Below are positions 15,945 through 26,305 of a stretch of DNA of 64,000 bases, piece after piece. How positions within the stretch are numbered: position 1 is the stretch's first letter; every line of letters begins with the position of its first letter. This stretch comes from Rhizobium sp. Root1203. GTDB taxonomy: Bacteria > Pseudomonadota > Alphaproteobacteria > Rhizobiales > Rhizobiaceae. The translations under genes and the position numbers were made by a program. The notes beneath the pieces are model-generated. The model saw only the letters and a program-made list of their open reading frames with translations, searched no databases and was not told where the DNA came from. The stretch covers positions 450,373 to 514,372 of the forward strand of contig NZ_LMCW01000012.1 in NCBI RefSeq assembly GCF_001424945.1, given 5' to 3'.

Positions 15945-16367
15945 ATGGAGACGCAGCGGACGGTTCGCGATACGCAGAGCATGCTTGCGGGCATGACACC
16001 GACCCTCGCGCCAGGGGAATTCGTGTTCTGCACCACCGTCGACGAGCCGCTGGCCGTGCGTGGGAGCGTGGTTGCCCTGGCATGGTTTCGCGAGGCCGAG
16101 GGCGTGTCGCTCATTCTTGGCCGTGACGATGCGGCCGCGTTCGGCTTCGACTGCGGCGTGCCGATGCGCCGCATCGTTCTCGAAGTCTTCTCGTCGCTGG
16201 AGGGCGTCGGCCTTACTGCCGCGGTGGCTTCGGCGCTAAGCCGGGCGGGTATTGCCTGCAACATGGTCGCGGCCTATCACCACGACCACGTCTTCGTTCC
16301 GTCGGACAAGGCCGGCCCGGCAATGGAGATCCTCAAGGCGTTGCAGGCGGCCGCGTCCGCGACCTGA
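15945..16367 (+). CDS. ACT domain-containing protein (DUF2241)
   Basis: A 140-residue protein. ATG 15945 follows GGAGACGA; a GTG one codon earlier is possible. The N-terminal part (LAPGEFVFCTTVDE) and the C-terminal ACT fold (VGLTAAVASALSRAGIACN, YHHDHVFV) match the DUF2241/ACT_7 family. ACT domains bind small ligands, often amino acids, but no partner enzyme is encoded nearby. It converges with the methyltransferase gene 8 nt away. The role is probably regulatory; the ligand is unknown. Confidence 0.85.
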   Translation: METQRTVRDTQSMLAGMTPTLAPGEFVFCTTVDEPLAVRGSVVALAWFREAEGVSLILGRDDAAAFGFDCGVPMRRIVLEVFSSLEGVGLTAAVASALSRAGIACNMVAAYHHDHVFVPSDKAGPAMEILKALQAAASAT

Positions 16368-16375
16368 GTGCGTTC

Positions 16376-17059
16376 TCAACCCGCAAAGTCGATGGTGAAG
16401 ATGCCGCCGAGCGTTGCCCCGCCCCCGGAGCCATTGCCGAAATCCGGTACCGGATATTCGGCCACGAGGCGCAGTTTCTCCTGCGGCAACGGCGTCCTGC
16501 GGGGATCGCCGATCAGTACGTCGATGCCCGCTGCCCGGCAATTGCCGAGAAAGGCGAGCATCCTGGTCGCAAGGCCTTGCTCGTAAAAGACGTCGCCGGC
16601 GAGAACGAAATCCACGTCGGGGGGCGCAGCGGACAGAAGATCGGCATGCAGCACGTCAACGCGGACGTCATTTGCCGCGGCGTTGAGGCCGATTGCCGCG
16701 ATCGCGTTGGGGTCGATATCGGCGGCAGAGACGCTCGCCGCGCCGCACTTCGCAGCCGCGATCGCAACGATACCCGAGCCCGCGCCGAGATCGAGGACGC
16801 GGCGGCCGCGTACGCATCCCGGTTCGCTGAACAGGTGATTGGCCAGCACCGTGCCGCCGGCCCAGCCGTAGGCCCAATAGGGTGGCGGATCGTCCGCGTT
16901 GCCGGCTCCGAGCCGGGACAGGCCGCTTGCCGGATGCGCGGTATAGAGGAGGATATCCGGCAGCGTCGGCGCGGGCCTGAGATGCAGATTGGCAGCGATG
17001 AAAGCTCTGATGTCCGCGATGGACGGCTGGAGGCTCTCGTCGCAGCGCCGACGTGGCAT
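16376..17059 (-). CDS. Class I SAM-dependent methyltransferase
   Basis: A 227-residue protein starting at ATG 17059 (MPRRRCDESLQPS), chosen because the longer frame would run into the upstream acetyltransferase gene. The SAM-binding motif VLDLGAGSGIVAIAAA is followed by SAADIDPNAIAA and VLAGDVFYE. This resembles protein lysine methyltransferases related to PrmA and ETFB methyltransferase. The substrate is not predictable with confidence. It lies 26 nt downstream of the acetyltransferase gene on the same strand. Confidence 0.85.
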   Translation of the reverse strand: MPRRRCDESLQPSIADIRAFIAANLHLRPAPTLPDILLYTAHPASGLSRLGAGNADDPPPYWAYGWAGGTVLANHLFSEPGCVRGRRVLDLGAGSGIVAIAAAKCGAASVSAADIDPNAIAAIGLNAAANDVRVDVLHADLLSAAPPDVDFVLAGDVFYEQGLATRMLAFLGNCRAAGIDVLIGDPRRTPLPQEKLRLVAEYPVPDFGNGSGGGATLGGIFTIDFAG

Positions 17060-17085
17060 CCCCTCGTCCACGCCCGGCCCCCGGG

Positions 17086-17517
17086 TCAGTAGTTCTTCAT
17101 TGCGAGATGCGGCATTCCGCCATCGAGAAACTCGTCGCCATAGGCGGTGAATCCGAAGCGTTCGTAGAGTGCCACCTTGTCGCTCTGGGCAGTCAGGTAG
17201 AAGCGGTTGTCGCAAGCCCCACGGTGCTCGTTCATCGCGTGGGCAATCATTGCGCTGGCAATGCCGTGGCCGCGCGCGGCCATGTCGACGGCAACACGGC
17301 CGATCTTGACGTGCTCGCCAGCGTGGACAACGCGCAGGGTGCCGCGAACCTCACCGTCCATCACCGCCACGACGTGGTGCGCGGTCAGGTCATCGCCGTC
17401 GAACTCCTCGTCGGGCGGCACCTTCTGCTCGACGACGAAGACGGCACGCCGGAGCCTGAAGGCTTCGTTGCAAAGGGTGCTGAAGACCGGAACCGTCAGA
17501 ACCACTGCATCTGCCAT
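17086..17517 (-). CDS. GNAT family N-acetyltransferase
   Basis: A 143-residue protein with the GNAT fold. The acetyl-CoA loop is visible as VDMAARGHGIASAMI, preceded by strand VRGTLRVV and followed by LTAQSDKVALYERFGF, where the YERFGF motif is typical. The N-terminal FRLRRAVFVVEQ is the ElaA-type signature. The substrate is unknown. It sits between the helicase gene upstream and the methyltransferase downstream, all on the minus strand, and may share their transcript. Confidence 0.85.
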   Translation of the reverse strand: MADAVVLTVPVFSTLCNEAFRLRRAVFVVEQKVPPDEEFDGDDLTAHHVVAVMDGEVRGTLRVVHAGEHVKIGRVAVDMAARGHGIASAMIAHAMNEHRGACDNRFYLTAQSDKVALYERFGFTAYGDEFLDGGMPHLAMKNY

Positions 17518-17549
17518 CGCATCCTCCTTGCCGTCCTCGGCTGCTGGGC

Positions 17550-19463
17550 TCAGCCCTTCTTCTTGGCGAACTTGGGCTTCGGACCGTTGCCCGGCTTACC
17601 CTCGAACTTGGGCTTACCCTCGAACTTGGGTTTGCCTTCGAATTTCGGCTGGCCTTCGAACTTGCCCGGCTTCTTGGCCCAGGGCTTGCTGTCGCGCTCG
17701 CCGGCGGCGGGTGCCGCATCGCTGCGCGGACCCTTCTTGAAGCCGTCCTTCGGACGTTCGTCGCGGCGGTCGTCGTATGGCTTCTTGGCGGCGTAGGGCT
17801 TGGACGGCGCGGACTTGTTGAAGTCGGGCGTACCGTTCAGCTGAGTCACGCGGATGCCGCGTTCCAGCGCCTTGTTCGGGCCGATCGACTGCAGGAAGGC
17901 GTCGGCGCTGTCGGCCGCGATCTCCACAAAGGTCTCGTCCTGCTGCATCTTGATCGCGCCGATTTCACGCTTGGTGACGTTGCCGTTGCGGCAGAGCATC
18001 GGGATCAGCCAGCGCGGCTCGGCATTCTGCTTGCGCCCGACGGAGATGGAGAACCACACGCTCGAACCGAAATCGTCGCGCGGACCTTTCTGGCTGGGCT
18101 CACGCGGGCCATCGGCGTTGTCGCGACGCTTGCGAGGTCCATCCTGTACCGAAACCTCGATCAGGTCCTCGGGCGCAGATTGGTTGGACCGGTAGAGACT
18201 GACGAAGGCCGTCGCGAGCTTCTCGGCCCCGTGGGCGGCGAGAAGGCGCTTGACCAGATCCTGTTCTTCCTCGCGGGGTGCCTCCTCGAAAATCGGATCG
18301 GCCAGCAGACGTTCCTCGTCGCGCGCTGTAACCTCTTCGGCGGATGGCGGGCGGGCCCAGGCTGCCGAGATGCCGGCATTGTCGAGCAGACGCTCGGCCT
18401 TGCGGCGGGCGTTGAGCGGCACGATCAGTGCGCTGACGCCCTTGCGGCCGGCACGACCGGTACGACCGCTGCGATGAAGCAAGGTGTCGGAATTGGTCGG
18501 CAGGTCCGCATGGATGACGAGATCGAGGCCTGGCAGGTCGATGCCGCGGGCGGCGACGTCGGTTGCGATGCAGACGCGGGCGCGGCCGTCGCGCATCGCC
18601 TGCAGCGCGTGGGTACGCTCGCTCTGCGTCAGCTCTCCCGACAGGGCGACGACGTTGAAATTGCGATTGTGGAAGCGGGCAGTCAGGTGATTGACTGCGG
18701 CACGCGTCGAGCAGAAGACGATCGCGTTGGTCGCTTCGTAGTAGCGAAGGACGTTGATGATCGCATTCTCGCGGTCGCTCGGGGCGACGGCCAGTGCACG
18801 GTATTCGATATCGACGTGCTGCTTTTCTTCAGCCGTCGTCGCGACGCGCACGGCGTTCCTCTGGTAGCTCTTGGCAAGCTTGGCAATGGCGGCCGGGACC
18901 GTTGCGGAGAACATCAGCGTGCGGCGGTCATCGGGCGATGCTTCGAGAATGAACTCGAGGTCTTCGCGGAAGCCGAGGTCGAGCATTTCGTCGGCCTCGT
19001 CGAGCACGACCGCCTTCAGGCGCGACATGTTGAACGCCTTGCGGCGGATGTGGTCGCAGAGGCGGCCGGGCGTGCCGACGACGATATGAGCGCCGCGTTC
19101 GAGCGCACGGCGCTCGCTGCGGATATCCATGCCACCAACGCAGCTGACGATCACGGCGCCGGTCATCTCGTACAGCCATTCCAGCTCGCGCTTGACCTGC
19201 AGCGCCAGTTCGCGCGTCGGCGCAATCACCAGAGCGAGCGGCTCGGCGGCGGGCTCGAAGCGCTCCTCGCCTTCGAGCAGCGTCGGCGCCAGCGCCAGAC
19301 CGAAGGCAACGGTCTTGCCGGAGCCGGTCTGGGCGGAAACGAGCGCATCCGAAGCGGCGAGAGCCGGGTCGAGCATGGATTTTTGAACCGGGGTCAGATC
19401 GGTGTAACCGCGCTTGACCAACGCCTTGGCGATCGCCGGAGCGACGCCGCTGAAATCTGTCAT
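17550..19463 (-). CDS. DEAD-box ATP-dependent RNA helicase
   Basis: A 637-residue helicase. Core motifs are complete: Q-motif region PVQKSML, Walker A AQTGSGKT, APTRELALQ, TPGRL, DEADEMLDLGF, SAT, and HRSGRTGRAGRKG. A DbpA-type RNA-binding domain lies around residues 480-550 (IGAIKMQQDETFVEI). The last 110 residues are disordered and basic, with tandem KFEGKP units. This layout matches DeaD/CsdA-type helicases of alphaproteobacteria, which unwind structured RNA in ribosome assembly or cold adaptation. The exact orthologue is not certain, so no symbol is given. Confidence 0.93.
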   Translation of the reverse strand: MTDFSGVAPAIAKALVKRGYTDLTPVQKSMLDPALAASDALVSAQTGSGKTVAFGLALAPTLLEGEERFEPAAEPLALVIAPTRELALQVKRELEWLYEMTGAVIVSCVGGMDIRSERRALERGAHIVVGTPGRLCDHIRRKAFNMSRLKAVVLDEADEMLDLGFREDLEFILEASPDDRRTLMFSATVPAAIAKLAKSYQRNAVRVATTAEEKQHVDIEYRALAVAPSDRENAIINVLRYYEATNAIVFCSTRAAVNHLTARFHNRNFNVVALSGELTQSERTHALQAMRDGRARVCIATDVAARGIDLPGLDLVIHADLPTNSDTLLHRSGRTGRAGRKGVSALIVPLNARRKAERLLDNAGISAAWARPPSAEEVTARDEERLLADPIFEEAPREEEQDLVKRLLAAHGAEKLATAFVSLYRSNQSAPEDLIEVSVQDGPRKRRDNADGPREPSQKGPRDDFGSSVWFSISVGRKQNAEPRWLIPMLCRNGNVTKREIGAIKMQQDETFVEIAADSADAFLQSIGPNKALERGIRVTQLNGTPDFNKSAPSKPYAAKKPYDDRRDERPKDGFKKGPRSDAAPAAGERDSKPWAKKPGKFEGQPKFEGKPKFEGKPKFEGKPGNGPKPKFAKKKG

Positions 19464-19561
19464 CTTGTCTGTCTTTCGGAATTTTCAGGCGTATCGCACG
19501 CCGTGGCCGGAGCTTGCCGGTTGAAAAGTTGCGCTGTTCCTACTTCGTCAGGCGGCAAATG

Positions 19562-21421
19562 TCAAAGCGGATGTCCTTGCCACAACCAGACATCGACACT
19601 TTCGGCTCTTCCGCGAATTGCTGCCGCCTCCGGACCGTCCAGCCGGCCGGAGTGCAGCGGTGCCGCGTCCGGACCAGCAGCCTGCATCAACGCCGTGCTC
19701 AAGGCCAGCTCGACGCGGTGCGCCGCGGCCACTTCCATCAGCCGGCTTGCGACGTTCACCGTATCGCCGGTCGCCGTAATCTGCTGGCGGGTGCCGGTGC
19801 CGAGACGCGAGGCGACGACCGGTCCGCAATGAGCCCCGACCTTGAAGCCGATCGTCCGGCCAGCGAGCACGGGATGGACGGAAAGCCAGCCGCGCATCCG
19901 GCGGCAGAGGGCGACCGCGCAGGCAGCCGCCCGCGCCGCGTCGTCACCGGCTGCGTGCGGCAAACCAAACAGAATCATGGCGCCATCCCCCATGAAGCTG
20001 GTGATCGCGCCGCCGTGGGCGCGTGCCTCGTCGTCCAACAGTTCGAAGAAGCCACTCAGCACTTCGCGGACGTTCGTCACGCCGATCGCCTCGCTCAGTC
20101 CGGTGAATCCCGACAGGTCGACGAAGACGACGGCTGCGTCCTGCCGGACGGGCTCCTGAAGAAAGTTCGGGTCGCGCGCCAGCCATTCGCCGAGCCCGGG
20201 CGCCTCGATACGCTGCAGCAGGTCGCTTTCCGCTGCGAAGCGCGTGGCCCGGATGCGGTCGAACCACAGCTCCATGGCACCGAAAAGAAGCACCGGAGGC
20301 AAGATCGCGGCCACAGGCAATGCCGCGCTGAACCAGTAGCCGTGGGCAAACGCCAGCAGGTTGAGCGCCGCCCAGGTCAGTGCAACGGCCGCAATGGTCG
20401 CGTATCCGAGCGCGCTGCGGCGCCATGCGAGAAGACCGATCAACAACACCGGCAGGGCAACGGAAGCGGTGGCATCGAGCAAGCGGACCGCGTGGTCTCT
20501 GACGAGAGCGTCGCCGGCGATCAGCTGCGTTATCGCGGTGGACATCACCTCCACCCCCGGCAAAACGGGATCGAACGGCGTCGGGAATACGTCGCCGCCG
20601 CCGGTAACGGTGGATCCGATGACGACAACCCGTCCTTCCACCGCCTTGGCCGGCAATTTGCCTTCAAGTGCGTCAGCGGCGCTGTAGGTCGGGATCGTGC
20701 CATGCGGGCCGTAGAAGGTCAGCGGCAGCCGCTGCCCGCCATCGGTCGGCAGGTGACGGTCGCCCAGCGACAGTCCAGCCGGCGAGAAAGCCGGATTGAT
20801 CCCGAGCGCGATCGATGCTGTGCGCAGCGGAAAAGACTGGTCGACACGATCTGCGCCGCGCGAGATGAGGGGAATATAGCGCGGCGTTCCGGTCTGATCG
20901 GTGGAGACGTTGACGACACCGGTTGCAGCTGCGTCGGCGAAACGGTCAAGCGGCAGCAGCATCTGACTCGCGATGGGGATCGCCGCCAGCGGATCGTTGT
21001 CGTCGCGTATCACCGACTGGGTACTTTCGGGAAAGACGCCGGCCGCGGCGATGACGCAGGGAACCTGTCTGAGTGCAGCGGCAAGGGCGTCATCGCCCTC
21101 CTCAGGTCCCGGATCGACGAGAAGAAGGTCGAGCGCCACCACTTTCGGCTTCAACGAGGCGATGACATCGATCAGGCGGGCAAGCGTTGCACGGTTCAGT
21201 GGATAGCCATTGGTCGACGCGGTGCGGTTGTCGATGGCAACGATGCTGACGATCGGCGGCGGCGTCCTCGTCCCGAGAGCAAGGCTCCTGAGATCGGTCA
21301 GCGACGCCTCGATGCGATCGAGGAAACCGGCTTTGCCGCCGAGATGCATGTAGCCGAGCGTGCCGCCCCAGACGACGGCGACGACCAGCGCTGTGGCAAT
21401 CAGAAGCCTCCTGGACTGCAT
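19562..21421 (-). CDS. CHASE2 domain adenylate/guanylate cyclase
   Basis: A 619-residue membrane protein. After an N-terminal anchor, residues about 35-300 form an extracytoplasmic CHASE2 sensor; three membrane helices follow (VALPVLLIGLLAW and neighbours). Residues about 430-600 are a class III nucleotidyl cyclase with the metal-binding Asp residues in FVDLSGFT and SFMGDGAMILFG, and the purine-site/transition-state segment TGDTVNVASRL. All catalytic positions needed for cAMP synthesis appear present. It starts 6 nt after a FecR-domain gene, so the pair forms an operon. The signal sensed is unknown. Confidence 0.92.
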   Translation of the reverse strand: MQSRRLLIATALVVAVVWGGTLGYMHLGGKAGFLDRIEASLTDLRSLALGTRTPPPIVSIVAIDNRTASTNGYPLNRATLARLIDVIASLKPKVVALDLLLVDPGPEEGDDALAAALRQVPCVIAAAGVFPESTQSVIRDDNDPLAAIPIASQMLLPLDRFADAAATGVVNVSTDQTGTPRYIPLISRGADRVDQSFPLRTASIALGINPAFSPAGLSLGDRHLPTDGGQRLPLTFYGPHGTIPTYSAADALEGKLPAKAVEGRVVVIGSTVTGGGDVFPTPFDPVLPGVEVMSTAITQLIAGDALVRDHAVRLLDATASVALPVLLIGLLAWRRSALGYATIAAVALTWAALNLLAFAHGYWFSAALPVAAILPPVLLFGAMELWFDRIRATRFAAESDLLQRIEAPGLGEWLARDPNFLQEPVRQDAAVVFVDLSGFTGLSEAIGVTNVREVLSGFFELLDDEARAHGGAITSFMGDGAMILFGLPHAAGDDAARAAACAVALCRRMRGWLSVHPVLAGRTIGFKVGAHCGPVVASRLGTGTRQQITATGDTVNVASRLMEVAAAHRVELALSTALMQAAGPDAAPLHSGRLDGPEAAAIRGRAESVDVWLWQGHPL

Positions 21422-21427
21422 GGGCGA

Positions 21428-21961
21428 CTACTGGCCGAGCCGGGCAAGCAGGGCTGCCGCGCGCGCCGGCGGCCAGCGGCGAACCGTCAGCGGGCCAGTG
21501 CCTGCCGTAACGTCAACGCCCTCGCCTACCGACAGGACCACGGTCTGCCGCGATGCGAGCCGGCCAACGGCTACACGGCCGCGGACGACAAAGACGGCCG
21601 TCGTGCCATTCTTCACGTCGACAGCCCAGCGCGTCCCGCGAACGGCCGCGATCGCCTGCGGCGTCAGCACCTGGAAGCCCCGAGCGCGCCTCGCGCCATC
21701 GACATCGACGAGCACGGCCTTGTTGCGCAGCGATACTGCATCCGGACGGCCATCTCGATTGCGGTCGATGAGATTGAAACGCGCGCCACCCTCGGCCGTG
21801 ATGGTAACACCATCGGCACAGCGCATGATCTGGCGGGAGGTACCCCCCACACGCTCCATCGTGCATCCGCTCGATTGCGCGGACGCGCGCCCTGGCGCCA
21901 GAAGCAGGGCCGCGGCGAACGCCGCCGAAAGAGCAATGGGAAACCACGTATCGATCCGCAT
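21428..21961 (-). CDS. Exported FecR domain-containing protein
   Basis: A 177-residue protein starting at ATG 21961 (MRIDTWFPIAL), which gives a clean signal peptide ending in ASA; a start 42 nt upstream is less likely. The centre has a FecR-type beta fold (FQVLTPQAIAAVRGTRWAVDV, AVFVVRGRVAVG). Proteins of this type occur with CHASE2 cyclases and probably act in the periplasm, feeding the sensor domain. The order FecR then cyclase, with a 6-nt gap, supports this; the mechanism is inference. Confidence 0.85.
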   Translation of the reverse strand: MRIDTWFPIALSAAFAAALLLAPGRASAQSSGCTMERVGGTSRQIMRCADGVTITAEGGARFNLIDRNRDGRPDAVSLRNKAVLVDVDGARRARGFQVLTPQAIAAVRGTRWAVDVKNGTTAVFVVRGRVAVGRLASRQTVVLSVGEGVDVTAGTGPLTVRRWPPARAAALLARLGQ

Positions 21962-22070
21962 GAACGCCCCCGTCATGACGCCGGTGCGAACCGGCGCGGC
22001 CATAATACGCCGATTGTTTCACAACGCATGCTAAAAACATGCCTCGCCGCAGGCTGGGATCACGGGGGGC

Positions 22071-23210
22071 CTACGTCTGGATCGGCACGCCCGTGTAGCG
22101 CGCCCTTGGGCGGATCAGATGGCCAGCCAAAACCTGCTCCATCGCATGCGCCAACCAGCCCGTGGACCTGGACAGCGCAAAGACGACCAATGGCGCATCG
22201 AGTGGCAGATCGAAGGCAGCGGCCATCGCCGCCAGCGCGAAATCGATATTGGCGGCCTCGCCCAGCAACTCCTCGCCGGTCTCGGCCAACGCGACATAAA
22301 GCGCCGGAACCTCGAACGCCGCCATGATCGCCCTGGCGCGCATGTCGCCCTGCGGATAAAGCTGGTGACCGAACGGCCTCACGACGCCTTCGGTCGCCAA
22401 GGTCGCTCGAATTGCCTCCCGCGCGCCGAGGGTTCCGGCCTGTTCGGCAAGGCGCACTGCGCTTTGCCACGCACCACCATGGCGCGGGCCCGACAACGTC
22501 GAGAGGCCTGAAAGCGTGGCTGCCGCAAGCGAAGCACCCGAAGACGCCGTCACCCGCGCAGCAAAGGCAGAGACATTCAACTCATGCTCGGCGGCCAGCA
22601 CCAGGGCGCGGCGAATCGGATCTGCCGCCTCCGGCCGTTTCCAGCCGCGTGCCAGGCGCTCATGCATCGGCGCGTCGTCGTTTCGCCCAGGCGCCAGCGC
22701 CACGGCGACAGTAGACAGCACCTTGGCGGCCTCTGTTGCGAGAGCGGATCGCGAACGACCGAGAGCCGGCAGATCGACGGCCGCGCGCTGGGCAAGCCTT
22801 ACGAAGGCCTCCGATATCCGGGGGGACGTTTCGTCACGAGCCTCTCCGGGATCCAATCCGATCGCACCCGCATCCCAGAGAAGCGCCGCCGTCTCCTCCA
22901 GCGTGGCATGCTCCGCCCAGGCGGCGGCATCGTGTCCGCGATAGTAGAGGCGCCCTTCCACGATCGTGGAGATCGCCGAGGGCAAAACCGGGTCGCCCCA
23001 CTGGATCGTCTCCGCCGCGACTGTCTCGGCCTTTCGTCGCCCTGCATGCCGCTCCGCAAGGCGCGCGACGTCGGCGGCATTGTAGAGGCTGCGGCGCGGG
23101 TCGGCGGGATCGGCCTTGGCGCGAATGCGGCCCCGGCTGACATTGGCGTACAGCGTCTGCGGCTTGGTTCCGAGTTTCTCAAGCGCCATTTCCGTCGAAA
23201 GCCAGGACAT
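22071..23210 (-). CDS. Citrate synthase family protein with N-terminal HTH
   Basis: A 379-residue protein. Residues 1-55 (LSTEMALEKLGTKPQTLYA, then RGRIRAKADP) look like an excisionase/MerR-type helix-turn-helix. The remainder is a citrate synthase fold with HELNVSAFAARV, GPRHGGA, FGHQLYPQGDMRA and the Asp-containing segment NIDFALAA. His and Asp catalytic positions are kept. It is divergent from a second citrate synthase-like gene, and the intergenic region carries a perfect palindrome. It may be a 2-methylcitrate or citrate synthase paralogue, or a DNA-binding sensor of acyl-CoA; the latter is speculation. Confidence 0.85.
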   Translation of the reverse strand: MSWLSTEMALEKLGTKPQTLYANVSRGRIRAKADPADPRRSLYNAADVARLAERHAGRRKAETVAAETIQWGDPVLPSAISTIVEGRLYYRGHDAAAWAEHATLEETAALLWDAGAIGLDPGEARDETSPRISEAFVRLAQRAAVDLPALGRSRSALATEAAKVLSTVAVALAPGRNDDAPMHERLARGWKRPEAADPIRRALVLAAEHELNVSAFAARVTASSGASLAAATLSGLSTLSGPRHGGAWQSAVRLAEQAGTLGAREAIRATLATEGVVRPFGHQLYPQGDMRARAIMAAFEVPALYVALAETGEELLGEAANIDFALAAMAAAFDLPLDAPLVVFALSRSTGWLAHAMEQVLAGHLIRPRARYTGVPIQT

Positions 23211-23228
23211 CGCTCACACATTGATCTA

Positions 23229-23250
23229 TTGCGTCAAGATTGACGTCAAT
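23229..23250. promoter_or_regulatory. Putative operator between divergent citrate synthase genes
   Basis: A perfect 12-bp palindrome ATTGACGTCAAT at 23239-23250 is preceded by the related box TTGCGTCAA at 23229-23237. They lie in the middle of an 81-bp divergent intergenic region. The arrangement suggests one regulator controlling both genes. The HTH of the leftward gene's own product is a candidate, but nothing in the sequence proves it. Confidence 0.55.
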
Positions 23251-23291
23251 TAATCTAGGTCCGATCCTTCATGCCGTAAAGGAGAAACACC

Positions 23292-24380
23292 ATGAAGAAC
23301 GGCTTGGAAGATGTCATCGCTGCGGAAACGCAGCTCTCTGATGTGGACGGGGAAGCGGGGCGACTGATCATCCGCGGGGTATCGCTCGACCATTTGGTCC
23401 TCACACAGACCTACGAGAGCGTTGCAGCACTTCTGCTCGACGGACTGACGGAGAAGCATTTCGACGGCAACCAGTTGAGACCAAAGCTCGGCCAAGCGCG
23501 GGAGAGCGTTTTCGCCCACGTCGCTGCCGCCGACGCGGCGTTGCTGGCGCTGCCGCCGGTCGATGCCGTGCGAGCGCTGATTGCCCGGTTGGCGGACGGC
23601 GAGGATTTCGACACGGCGCTGCAACTGATGGCTGCGCCAGCCGTGTTCCTGCCCGCCATCCTGCGGCTTCAGGCCGGCGGACAAGCCCTGGAGCCCGATC
23701 CGTCCCTGACCCATTCCGCCGATATCCTTCGCATGCTGACCGGAGTCCGCCCAAGCGCCGAGCAGGTGGCTGCGCTCGATGCGTATCTGGTGACGATTTC
23801 GGACCACGGCCTCAACGCCTCGACATTCGCCTCGCGGGTCATCGCCTCCACCCGGGCCGGCCTCACCTCTTCGGTTCTCGCCGCGATCAGCGCGCTCAAG
23901 GGGCCGCTGCACGGCGGCGCACCCGGGCCGGTGCTCGACATGTTCGACGAGATCGACTGTGAGGAGAATGCGCATGCGTGGCTTGGGAATGCGCTCGACC
24001 GCGGCGAGCGGCTGATGGGTTTCGGCCACCGCATCTACCGCGTTCGCGATCCGCGCGCCGACGCGCTGAAAGGCGCGCTAAAGCCGCTCATCGCCACGGG
24101 CCAGGTCGACAGCCGCCGCATCGCGCTTGCGGAGACCGTCGAGCAAGCCGCCATCGCCATCCTGCGGGAGCGCAAGCCGGACCGGCCCCTCGACGTCAAC
24201 GTCGAGTTCTACACCGCGCTTTTGCTGGATGCGCTGGGCTTTCCGCGAGAGGCGTTCACCGGGGTCTTTGCGATCGGCCGGACCGTCGGCTGGATTGCTC
24301 ATGCCCGCGAACAGGCGCTGAACGGCCGGCTGATCCGGCCGCGATCGGTCTATGTCGGGCCGCTGCCGCAGGCGGCATAG
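23292..24380 (+). CDS. Citrate synthase/methylcitrate synthase family protein
   Basis: A 362-residue protein without HTH. Motifs are DHGLNASTFASRVIAST, GPLHGGAPG, FGHRIYRVRDPRAD and NVEFYTALLLDALGFP. The catalytic Asp of classical citrate synthase is Glu in the last motif. Condensation of an acyl-CoA with oxaloacetate is likely; whether acetyl-CoA or propionyl-CoA is used cannot be told. ATG 23292 follows AAAGGAG. The main rhizobial gltA is expected elsewhere, so this is probably an accessory paralogue. Confidence 0.88.
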   Translation: MKNGLEDVIAAETQLSDVDGEAGRLIIRGVSLDHLVLTQTYESVAALLLDGLTEKHFDGNQLRPKLGQARESVFAHVAAADAALLALPPVDAVRALIARLADGEDFDTALQLMAAPAVFLPAILRLQAGGQALEPDPSLTHSADILRMLTGVRPSAEQVAALDAYLVTISDHGLNASTFASRVIASTRAGLTSSVLAAISALKGPLHGGAPGPVLDMFDEIDCEENAHAWLGNALDRGERLMGFGHRIYRVRDPRADALKGALKPLIATGQVDSRRIALAETVEQAAIAILRERKPDRPLDVNVEFYTALLLDALGFPREAFTGVFAIGRTVGWIAHAREQALNGRLIRPRSVYVGPLPQAA

Positions 24381-24432
24381 CTCCTCAATCCTGTGGCGAT
24401 CGGACAGCTTTCGAGAGCCGGCAAGGCGATAA

Positions 24433-24460
24433 ACGAAAACCCCGCAGCGTTGCTGCGGGG
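24433..24460 (-). terminator. Rho-independent terminator after pyrG
   Basis: On the minus strand a 9-bp stem (CCCCGCAGC / GCTGCGGGG) is followed by TTTTCG. It lies 33 nt past the pyrG stop. The plus-strand side has no T-run, so it serves mainly pyrG. Confidence 0.85.
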
Positions 24461-24492
24461 CGAACTCTTGCCAAACCGAAAACGATGTCTGC

Positions 24493-26191
<1,699 letters not shown>

Positions 26192-26251
26192 TTAATTTTC
26201 ACAGCATTCTCGTTGCATCGTCGATGCATGTGCTGCGTGGCGAAATCTGAA

Positions 26252-26285
26252 CAAAAGAAAACCGGCAGACCCGAGGGCCTGCCGG
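26252..26285 (-). terminator. Rho-independent terminator after secG
   Basis: On the minus strand the stem CCGGCAG/CTGCCGG with a GC-rich loop is followed by TTTTCTTTTG. It lies 20 nt past the secG stop and separates the tpiA-secG transcript from pyrG. Confidence 0.8.
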
Positions 26286-26305
26286 CGGTTTAAGTCTTCT
26301 GCCGC

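Noticed and set aside
18180..19832. A 550-residue plus-strand frame over the helicase gene
   Set aside because: Antisense shadow; the helicase on the other strand has every motif.
19514..22327. A 937-residue open frame on the plus strand across the cyclase and FecR genes
   Set aside because: Antisense to two well-supported genes, low-complexity Arg/Gly/Asp composition, no motif.
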